Source of the DNA: JBLMYQ01 sp050260055
GTDB taxonomy: Bacteria > Bacillota > Clostridia > Acetivibrionales > UBA4821
Direction of reading: 5' to 3'
Assembly: GCA_050260055.1 (NCBI GenBank)
Contig: JBLNBO010000040.1
Span: 1 to 64,000 of the forward strand
Length of the DNA stretch: 64,000 nt
A program made the position numbers and the translations under genes. Each line of letters begins with the position of its first letter. The stretch's first letter is position 1. The notes beneath the pieces are model-generated. The model saw only the letters and a program-made list of their open reading frames with translations, searched no databases and was not told where the DNA came from. Positions 57,483-64,000 of this stretch are shown here, one piece after another.

Positions 57483-59156
57483 TTAAAATAATCCGACAAT
57501 CCTTCCATCTTCAAGGATGTCTATCCGTTCTGCGGCAGGTTCTTTTGGAAGCCCAGGCATGGTTACCATAGTTCCCGTGAGTGCGACAATAAATCCGGCG
57601 CCGGCACTTACCTTTACTTCGCGGACAGTAAGACTCCATCCTTTTGGCGCACCTTTTAAGGATGCGTCATCTGAGAAAGACATTTGTGTCTTTGCCATGC
57701 AGATTGGCAGTGAGCCAAATCCGAGCGAAGTCAGCTGTTTTATATCCTTTTCTGCTTGAGCAGTAAACACAACATCATCCGCCCTATATATTTCTTTTGC
57801 CAGTACTTGTATTTTATCTTTTATTGGAGCATCAAGCTCATAGATAGGCCTAAAATTGTTTTTATCTTTATCCAAAGATTCTAACACTTGATTTGCAAGC
57901 TCAATTCCACCTTCGCCCCCGCGCGCGACTACCTCAGAAAGAGCTGCTCTTACACCCATATCTTTTAAATGTTTCTTTATCAAATTTATTTCGTTTTCAG
58001 TATCGCTTGGGAATCTGTTTATTGCAACAACAACAGGCAGCCCGAACTTTACGGCAAGATTGTTTATATGCTGATCTAGGTTTGCAAATCCTGTTTCAAG
58101 CGCCTTGAGGTTTTCGTTATTCAATTCTTCTTTTGAAACCCCACCATGAGATTTTAGGGCTCTGATTGATGCTACAAGTATTACTACGTCAGGCTTCATT
58201 CCGCTTATTCTTGTAACTATATCGAAGAATTTCTCTGCTCCTAAATCTGCTGCAAACCCGCCTTCAGTTATTACATAATCAGCAAGCTTAAGTCCCATTT
58301 TTGTAGCAATTATTGAATTATTTCCATGTGCTACATTTGCAAATGGGCCGCCATGAATTAATGTAGGCTGTCCTTCTATTGTCTGCACAATATTCGGTTT
58401 AAGAGCATCTTTTAATAATACTGTCATAACTCCTACTGCTTTAAGGTCTTTAGCGGTTACTGGCTTGTTTTCATAGGTATATGCAACGATAATGTTTGAA
58501 AGTCTTTTTCTTAAATCATTAATATCATTTGCCAGGCACAGAATTGCCATAATTTCTGAGGCTACTGTAATATCAAATCCTGATTGAAGAGGAACGCCAT
58601 TTGATTTGCCGCCAAGGCCTACGACAATATTCCTTAGCTGACGGTCGCATATATCAACAACTCTTTTCCAAACAATACGTGTCGGGTCAATTCCAAGGGA
58701 GTTTCCTTTTGTGATGTGATTTTCAAGCATTGCGGAAAGAAGATTGTGTGCTGCACCTACTGCGTGAATATCTCCTGTAAAATGTAAATTAAGGTCTTCC
58801 ATAGGAACTACCTGTGAATAACCGCCTCCAGCAGCACCGCCTTTAACTCCGAAGGTTGGTCCTAGAGAAGGTTCTCTAAGGCAGAGCATAACTTTTTTGT
58901 TAAGTTTACCAAATGCTTGGGCTAGTCCGACTGCAGTGGTAGTTTTACCTTCTCCGGCGGGTGTTGGAGTTATTGCGGTAACATAAACGAGCTTGCCATC
59001 TGACTTGTTTTTTAACTGGTCAAAAAAACTCAAATCTATTTTAGCTTTATATTTCCCGTAAGGTTCAATATATTCATCGGGAATGCCAGCTGTTTTTGCA
59101 ATTTCTGATATGGGTTTCATTCTCACTTCTTGTGCTATTTCAATATCGCTTTTCAT
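57483..59156 (-). CDS. fhs: Formate-tetrahydrofolate ligase
   Basis: The 557-aa protein starts at ATG 59156 after TTGGAGGAAATCAT; a longer frame to 59234 is unlikely. It has the ATP-binding loop TPTPAGEGKTTTAVG (63-77), FGVKGGAAGGGYSQV, LHFTGDIHAVGAAHNLL, EGGFAADLGAEKFFDI and GTMVTMPGLPKEPAA. It makes 10-formyl-THF from formate, ATP and THF, the entry of the methyl branch in acetogens and of purine synthesis in other anaerobes. No other Wood-Ljungdahl gene is near, so acetogenesis is not implied. Confidence 0.98.
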   Translation of the reverse strand: MKSDIEIAQEVRMKPISEIAKTAGIPDEYIEPYGKYKAKIDLSFFDQLKNKSDGKLVYVTAITPTPAGEGKTTTAVGLAQAFGKLNKKVMLCLREPSLGPTFGVKGGAAGGGYSQVVPMEDLNLHFTGDIHAVGAAHNLLSAMLENHITKGNSLGIDPTRIVWKRVVDICDRQLRNIVVGLGGKSNGVPLQSGFDITVASEIMAILCLANDINDLRKRLSNIIVAYTYENKPVTAKDLKAVGVMTVLLKDALKPNIVQTIEGQPTLIHGGPFANVAHGNNSIIATKMGLKLADYVITEGGFAADLGAEKFFDIVTRISGMKPDVVILVASIRALKSHGGVSKEELNNENLKALETGFANLDQHINNLAVKFGLPVVVAINRFPSDTENEINLIKKHLKDMGVRAALSEVVARGGEGGIELANQVLESLDKDKNNFRPIYELDAPIKDKIQVLAKEIYRADDVVFTAQAEKDIKQLTSLGFGSLPICMAKTQMSFSDDASLKGAPKGWSLTVREVKVSAGAGFIVALTGTMVTMPGLPKEPAAERIDILEDGRIVGLF

Positions 59157-59320
59157 ATGATTTCCTCCAACTAAACTTATTATATGTTGAATACTCACAA
59201 ATAATATCAAATTAAATCGTAATTTTGCAAGCAAAAATCAAATTATATCGCAACTTATAATCTTACTTTAAGGGTTAAATTACTAAATAAAAAAATTTAA
59301 TTGAATATGAAATTAATAAG

Positions 59321-59349
59321 TTGAATATAAAACTATATAATGCTATAAT
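59321..59349 (+). promoter_or_regulatory. Promoter of the 60-aa secreted microprotein
   Basis: TTGAAT, a 17-bp spacer and a perfect TATAAT. An imperfect copy of the -35 region (TTGAATATGAAA) lies 20 bp upstream. The rest of 59157-59463 is AT-rich and also holds the fhs promoter; I see no other element. Confidence 0.55.
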
Positions 59350-59463
59350 TACCATTAAATGTAAAAACATACAAAGCACCTCAGGAACATTAGTTCATAT
59401 TTAGCGGTGAGTCGGAAGCAATTCGAAATGAAAAAAGATGTTTGTTCGAAAGGAGAGATTACA

Positions 59464-59646
59464 ATGTGGAAGAAAATAAAAGATTTCGCAGCCACAATGG
59501 TTATTGTAATTTCACTGTTTTTTGCAAACGAAGGTGCTTGGGGAGGACATTTTTTAACCATTACGCCTAACATGGACTGGCCGAATAATACATATTTAAA
59601 GGCGGAAGTTGTAAATAATCAGGTTTGTTGGTACTTTTTTAAATAG
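59464..59646 (+). CDS. 60-aa secreted microprotein
   Basis: The start is ATG 59464 after AAAGGAGAGATTACA. MWKKIKDFAATMVIVISLFFANEGAWG forms a signal- or anchor-like helix, followed by about 33 residues rich in aromatic, Asn and Thr residues (FLTITPNMDWPNNTYLKAEVVNNQVCWYFFK). No family is known to me. It has its own promoter and terminator. It could be a small peptide signal, bacteriocin-like peptide or spore peptide; the single Cys argues against a lanthipeptide. Confidence 0.65.
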   Translation: MWKKIKDFAATMVIVISLFFANEGAWGGHFLTITPNMDWPNNTYLKAEVVNNQVCWYFFK

Positions 59647-59665
59647 ACGGGGTAATCCCCGTCTA
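59644..59665. terminator. Bidirectional terminator
   Basis: TAGACGGGG-TAAT-CCCCGTCTA, overlapping the microprotein stop and 4 bp from the end of the convergent LysM gene. Confidence 0.8.
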
Positions 59666-59668
59666 TTC

Positions 59669-60427
59669 TCATCTTTTGAACTTTTGCGGAAATTGGTTCA
59701 CAATTCCTTCAGACAACGTATCCGCCATTTCTAAAGCTTGTTTTTCAAGCTTATCAAAGACTGCAATGTTTGAAGCATAATCTTTATTTAGCCTTGTTAC
59801 GGCTTCTGATTTGACCAGAGCCAGGTGCGTATGAAGCATCTCTATCCATTTTTCTTTAGACCAGTAAGGATTTATACTTGCTAGCAACTCTGCAATTTGA
59901 TCTGCATTTTCATACCATTTCTGTTCTGCAGATGCTGCTGTATTAGTATCTCCTGCTTTTGCAGCTTTCACAATTTGAGCGGCTATTTCCAAGTGCTCTT
60001 TTATCAAATTGCCGAATTTATCTGCGGTTTCGCTGCCATAGAAAGGTTTAAGGGCTGATGCCATATCAGGACCATTCTGGAGCAGGCGTTTAGTAACAAG
60101 GTCAACATCAGGAAGGTCGGCCACCATGCTGATTATTGCCATTCTAGTCCATGCAGTATGTTCTTCCCAAAGCATACGCCAATAATTTCGAAGATCTAGC
60201 TCTGATTTGCTGATACCTATCGGAGCTGAAGGCAACTTGGCTGGCGGGAAATACTTATGTCCAGGGAATATATGAATTATCTGCCCTACTCTAAGGTTGT
60301 TAGGTTGTATTCCAGGATTGGTTAATAAAATTGTTTGAACCGTTGTGTTGAATTTTTGCGCCAACTGCCATAAGGTATCGCCAGGCTGAATTGTATAAGT
60401 TATACTTCCTGCATAGTTCTGGGGCAT
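59669..60427 (-). CDS. LysM protein with C-terminal helical domain
   Basis: The 252-aa protein starts at ATG 60427 six bases after AGGTG; an upstream GTG three codons earlier is less likely. Residues about 9-56 are a LysM domain (YTIQPGDTLWQLAQKFNTTVQTILLTNPGI...VGQIIHIFPG), which binds peptidoglycan or chitin-like glycans. The rest (about 75-250) is a long helical bundle with WRMLWEEHTAWTRMAIISMVADLPDVDLVTKRLLQNGPDMASALKPFYG. No signal peptide is present, as in spore-coat LysM proteins. The helical domain has conserved His and Glu (EEHTAW, KEHLEIA) that could bind metal. Confidence 0.85.
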   Translation of the reverse strand: MPQNYAGSITYTIQPGDTLWQLAQKFNTTVQTILLTNPGIQPNNLRVGQIIHIFPGHKYFPPAKLPSAPIGISKSELDLRNYWRMLWEEHTAWTRMAIISMVADLPDVDLVTKRLLQNGPDMASALKPFYGSETADKFGNLIKEHLEIAAQIVKAAKAGDTNTAASAEQKWYENADQIAELLASINPYWSKEKWIEMLHTHLALVKSEAVTRLNKDYASNIAVFDKLEKQALEMADTLSEGIVNQFPQKFKR

Positions 60428-60488
60428 AAAATTCACCTAGGTATAAATCGTTATGCAATATTTTATGATTATGTCAATTAAAAGGTTC

Positions 60489-61865
60489 TTATTTCCTTTT
60501 TTCAATGAACATTGCAGCTTCATCAAATAAGTGTGGCTGCTCCTCTATAAATTTAGTACTTATATTCCCGCTCTTGAAGGCCTTATTTCCCATTATTGTC
60601 CATAAATACGGTATTGTTGTTTTCGGACCTTTTATTACGTATTCGCCTAAAGCTCTTCGCATTCTTGAGATGGCTTCTTCACGGTCATTACCCCAAGTTA
60701 TTAGTTTTGCAAGCATGGAATCAAAATACATACTAACTTCAAAGTCTTTCCGCACTCCGGAATCAACGCGAATGCCAAAGCCTCCAGGGGCATGATACTC
60801 TGAGATTGTTCCTGGAGAGGGCATGAAATTATTAAGAGGGTCCTCTGCACATATGCGGCACTCTATGGAATGCCCTTTGAATATAATATCCTCTTGTTTG
60901 AAAGGGAGCTGTTCCCCGGCTGCAATCCTTATTTGTTGTTTTACTATATCAATTCCTGTAAGCATTTCTGTTATTGTATGTTCAACCTGAACACGGGTAT
61001 TCATTTCTAAAAAATAAAACTCTCCGCTGTCATAAATAAATTCAATAGTGCCGGCTGAATGGTAATTTACTGCCCTTGCAATTGATATAGCCATTTTGCC
61101 CATTTTCTCGCGGATTTCCGGAGTGATGACTGATGAAGGTGACTCTTCGACAATTTTTTGATGACGTCTTTGTATGGAACATTCTCTTTCTCCCAAATGC
61201 ACAATGTTTCCAAATTTGTCCCCTAAAATTTGAACCTCAATGTGTCGGGGTCTCTGAATGTATTTTTCTATAAAAACAGAGCCTTCTCCAAATAAAGAAA
61301 TTGCATGATTTCGAACAGCATTCAAAACCTGTTCCAGCTCTTCTGGATGGGAGGCTACTTTCATACCCATTCCACCGCCTCCCGCAGCTGCTTTAATTAG
61401 AACAGGATAGCCTATTTTTTGAGCAATCTTTACTGCTTCATTTATATCATTAATTGGTTCTTTGCTTCCGCGTACTATAGGTACGCCAAGCGACATAACC
61501 AGTTTTCTTGCAGCAATCTTGTCTCCCATTAGTTGAATAACCCTGCTGTCAGGACCTATAAGCGTGATGCCTGCTTCTTCAACCGCACGGGCAAACTTTT
61601 CTCTTTCAGACAGAAATCCATAACCGGGATGTATGGCATCAACGCCTGTATCAACAGCAATTTTAATTATTTTATCTATATTTACATAAGTATCAATTGG
61701 CCTATCGTTATTGAGTGAATAAGCATAATCAGCGTATGAAGCATGAAGGCTGTTCTTATCCGAATCTGAATACACGGCAACGCTTGCAATGTCCATTTCT
61801 TTTAACGCCCTTATTATGCGGACTGCAATTTCTCCTCTGTTAGCAACTAATACCTTTTTAAACAT
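60489..61865 (-). CDS. accC: Acetyl-CoA carboxylase, biotin carboxylase subunit
   Basis: The 458-aa protein has FKKVLVANRGEIAVRIIRALKEM, the ATP-grasp loop IKAAAGGGGMGMKVA, the catalytic EMNTRVQVEHTITEMLTGIDIVKQQIRIAAG and the C-terminal barrel. It carboxylates biotin using ATP and bicarbonate, for malonyl-CoA synthesis or another biotin-dependent carboxylase. No accB, accA or accD is adjacent, so the partner is elsewhere; the subunit could also serve a pyruvate- or acyl-CoA-carboxylase complex. The ribosome site upstream of ATG 61865 is weak (AAAGGTTG). Confidence 0.96.
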   Translation of the reverse strand: MFKKVLVANRGEIAVRIIRALKEMDIASVAVYSDSDKNSLHASYADYAYSLNNDRPIDTYVNIDKIIKIAVDTGVDAIHPGYGFLSEREKFARAVEEAGITLIGPDSRVIQLMGDKIAARKLVMSLGVPIVRGSKEPINDINEAVKIAQKIGYPVLIKAAAGGGGMGMKVASHPEELEQVLNAVRNHAISLFGEGSVFIEKYIQRPRHIEVQILGDKFGNIVHLGERECSIQRRHQKIVEESPSSVITPEIREKMGKMAISIARAVNYHSAGTIEFIYDSGEFYFLEMNTRVQVEHTITEMLTGIDIVKQQIRIAAGEQLPFKQEDIIFKGHSIECRICAEDPLNNFMPSPGTISEYHAPGGFGIRVDSGVRKDFEVSMYFDSMLAKLITWGNDREEAISRMRRALGEYVIKGPKTTIPYLWTIMGNKAFKSGNISTKFIEEQPHLFDEAAMFIEKRK

Positions 61866-62083
61866 ACTAAGTGCACAACCTTTCTACAATTCGACATTTT
61901 TAGTATCAGATATTATTACCTGATGCTAATATACCACGAGAAAAGATTTATTACAATACTATGTACAGAAATTGCCAGCAAAAATGAAAAGTATTTTTGG
62001 ATCAAATAAATTGTATTGCTTAATATTGAGTAAAATAGAGTTATAAGTGATAATTTTATTAAAAACCTTTTTGGAGGTATAAA

Positions 62084-64000
62084 ATGAAAGTATTAATAGT
62101 TGGCGGTGTTGCTGGTGGTGCTTCCACAGCGGCAAGACTTAGAAGATTAGATGAAGAATCAGAGATAATTGTATTTGAAAAAAGCGGATATATTTCTTAT
62201 GCCAATTGTGGATTGCCATACTATATTGGCGAAGTAATAAAGGAGAAAGAAAAGCTTGTACTTCAAACTCCTGAAAGCATGAAGGAAAAGTTCAATCTTG
62301 ACGTTAGGATTAATAATGAAGTTATAGCGATATTTCCTGAAACTAAAGAAATTGAGATAAAAGATTTAAAAGAAAATAGAATTTATAGAGAAAAATATGA
62401 CAAGCTTGTATTATCTCCTGGTGCTGAACCTATAAGGCCTAATATCCCGGGTATAAATGCTGAAAATATCTTTACATTAAGGAAGGTTGAGGATACTTTT
62501 GCAATAAAGGATTTCATAACCAAGAATAAGCCAAAAGAAGCTTTAATTGTCGGCGGAGGATATATAGGGTTAGAAATGCTAGAAAATATTAAAACAATTG
62601 TTGATAATGTTACGCTTGTGGAGCTGGCAGACCAGGTTCTGGGAATACTTGATAATGATATGGCAGTTATCGTTCAAAATGAATTAATTTCAAAGAAAAT
62701 TGAAATTATACTCAGCGACGGAGTTAAGTCTTTTACTGAAAAAGGTGGTAAAACCCAGGTTGAATTAAATAGCGGAAAAACAATAACAGCAGATATAGTT
62801 GTTTTAGCAATAGGAGTTAAACCGGATATCAGACTTGCTCAAAATGCAGGATTGAAAATTGGTGGGCGCGGCGGAATTGAAGTAGATAGATTTTTAAGAA
62901 CATCAGACCCGGATATTTATGCGCTTGGTGATGCTGCTGAGGTATCTGACTTAATTAACGAAAATCCTGCAATCATACCTTTGGCGGGTCCCGCAAACAA
63001 ACAAGGGAGAATTGCTGCAGATAATATTGCTGGGGGAAGTGAAAGTTATGAAGGGTCGTTAGGAACCTCAATTCTAAAGGTTTTTGATCTTACAGTTGCG
63101 ACTGTAGGAAATAGTGAAAAGGTTCTTAAAAAATATGAAATTAACTACGAAAAAATTTATATCCATCCGCCTTCCCATGCAGGTTACTATCCTGGGGCAA
63201 TGCCAATGACTATGAAGCTCATATTTGATAATCATAGTGGAAAGGTTCTTGGAGCCCAGATAATTGGATATGAGGGAGTAGACAAGAGAATTGATGTTTT
63301 AGCTGCAGCAATAAAAGCCAATATGACGGTCTTTGATTTGGAGAAGCTTGAACTTTCCTATGCGCCTCCATATTCATCGGCAAAAGACCCTATTAATATG
63401 GCTGGATTCGTTGCGTCAAACCTCATAAAAGGACTGACTGAGATAATCCATTGGGATGAAATAGAGAATCTTGATTTAGAAAAGAATATATTGGTTGATG
63501 TAAGAACACCGCTTGAATTTAGTTTGGGTCATCTTGAAGGTGCAGTAAATATTCCGCACGAAAATCTTCGTCAGAGAATGGATGAAATACCTAAGGACAA
63601 AGCAGTAATTCTTTACTGTCAGGTTGGAGCCAGAGCTTATTTTGCCGAAAGGATTCTGAAGGAAAATGGATATGATGATGTAAAGAATCTCAGCGGAGGT
63701 TACAAAACATATATATATCAAAGCAAAAAGCACTCAAATAATCTAAATCAAAGAGATGATATCATTAAAGCAAATAATGATTTAAGGGCATCGACTTGTA
63801 CGAGCGAAGAGTGTAGAAATAGAGAGGCAATAAAGGTTGATGCATGCGGATTGCAATGTCCTGGTCCAATTATGAGAGTAAGCCAGACAATGCAGAATAT
63901 GGAGACGGGAGAAGTACTGGAAATCCAAGCAACTGATACGGCCTTTGAACAGGATATTAAGGCGTGGTGTGATATTACTGGGAATAGATTAGTTGAAGTT
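62084..64000 (+). CDS. CoA-disulfide reductase with rhodanese and TusA domains (3' partial)
   Basis: The frame opens at ATG 62084 after TTTGGAGGTATAA and is still open at the window end (639 codons). Residues 1-445 are a pyridine-nucleotide disulfide oxidoreductase with FAD motif VGGVAGGASTAAR, redox Cys42 in SYANCGLPY and NAD motif ALIVGGGYIGLE. Residues about 460-555 are a rhodanese with Cys512 in LYCQVGARAY. From about 580 a TusA/SirA domain begins, with Cys592-Pro in DACGLQCPGPIM. Such fusions handle CoA- or protein-bound persulfides and sulfur transfer; a DsrE-type domain often follows. It is divergent from accC. Confidence 0.93.
   Translation, partial: MKVLIVGGVAGGASTAARLRRLDEESEIIVFEKSGYISYANCGLPYYIGEVIKEKEKLVLQTPESMKEKFNLDVRINNEVIAIFPETKEIEIKDLKENRIYREKYDKLVLSPGAEPIRPNIPGINAENIFTLRKVEDTFAIKDFITKNKPKEALIVGGGYIGLEMLENIKTIVDNVTLVELADQVLGILDNDMAVIVQNELISKKIEIILSDGVKSFTEKGGKTQVELNSGKTITADIVVLAIGVKPDIRLAQNAGLKIGGRGGIEVDRFLRTSDPDIYALGDAAEVSDLINENPAIIPLAGPANKQGRIAADNIAGGSESYEGSLGTSILKVFDLTVATVGNSEKVLKKYEINYEKIYIHPPSHAGYYPGAMPMTMKLIFDNHSGKVLGAQIIGYEGVDKRIDVLAAAIKANMTVFDLEKLELSYAPPYSSAKDPINMAGFVASNLIKGLTEIIHWDEIENLDLEKNILVDVRTPLEFSLGHLEGAVNIPHENLRQRMDEIPKDKAVILYCQVGARAYFAERILKENGYDDVKNLSGGYKTYIYQSKKHSNNLNQRDDIIKANNDLRASTCTSEECRNREAIKVDACGLQCPGPIMRVSQTMQNMETGEVLEIQATDTAFEQDIKAWCDITGNRLVEV

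Noticed and set aside
57483..59156. Wood-Ljungdahl acetogenesis locus
   Set aside because: Only fhs is present; no folD, fchA, metF, acs or cooS neighbours, and fhs alone is common in anaerobes for purine synthesis.
1..64000. Prophage, transposon, CRISPR array, rRNA or tRNA genes
   Set aside because: No integrase, transposase, cas gene, regular spaced repeats, or tRNA/rRNA signature was seen; base composition looks even throughout.

Overview
The window reads as a chromosomal segment of a low-GC, endospore-forming, anaerobic member of the Clostridia. This is inferred from AT-rich codon use, strong AGGAGG ribosome sites, TTGACA/TATAAT-type promoters, a CIRCE element, a T-box leader, and sporulation genes: an alpha/beta-type SASP (42980-43141), two CotF-like coat proteins, a GerW/YtfJ protein with its DUF2953 partner, and a SpoVB-like flippase. 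Formate-tetrahydrofolate ligase, radical-SAM enzymes and an Fe-type alcohol dehydrogenase fit an anaerobic fermenter. A CBM25/53-like protein, a pectate-lyase-like beta-helix protein and an SLH protein fit a plant-polymer habitat. I saw no tRNA, rRNA, CRISPR array, transposase or phage module.

Layout. 1-4.3 kb: partial PHP phosphoesterase, LD-carboxypeptidase, a degenerate histidyl-tRNA-synthetase-like protein and a membrane diguanylate cyclase. 4.4-10.3 kb: an envelope-stress-like region in which an SPFH protein and a 181-aa/XpaC/TelA operon have closely related 5' leaders, each carrying two terminator-type hairpins. 10.4-24.7 kb: a 1217-aa secreted double beta-helix protein; a mug-type DNA glycosylase with a broken duplicate on the other side of an unknown gene; two lipoproteins; CIRCE-controlled htpG; an SLH protein; two unknown genes. 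24.7-31.4 kb: a T-box-controlled fusion of a TIM-barrel epimerase-like domain with an acyl-CoA ligase, a serpin, and a radical-SAM/TIGR03915 DNA-repair-type pair.

31.4-46.5 kb: mostly housekeeping and metabolic genes (PPAT-like protein, PflX-like radical SAM protein, HAD phosphatases, esterase, amino-acid permease, dapB, GNATs, Fe-ADH, truA, msrB, TPM/LemA pair). Embedded here are an XRE repressor with two matching operators and a riboswitch-like leader ahead of a GNAT gene. 46.7-55.2 kb: sporulation genes, a stay-green (Mg-dechelatase family) homologue, a stand-alone RNA polymerase alpha-CTD-like protein and a DUF2975/XRE/DUF4173 operon. 55.3-64 kb: an APC permease preceded by a 38-aa membrane microprotein, fhs, a 60-aa secreted microprotein, a LysM protein, accC, and a CoA-disulfide-reductase/rhodanese/TusA fusion that runs off the end.

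The best leads for something new are the shared leader of the SPFH and XpaC/TelA transcripts, the T-box over an acyl-CoA ligase fusion, the HisRS-like paralogue, the bacterial stay-green gene, the alpha-CTD-like regulator, and the unclassified leader at 44.1-44.2 kb. All function calls come from reading motifs by eye; no database search was run.
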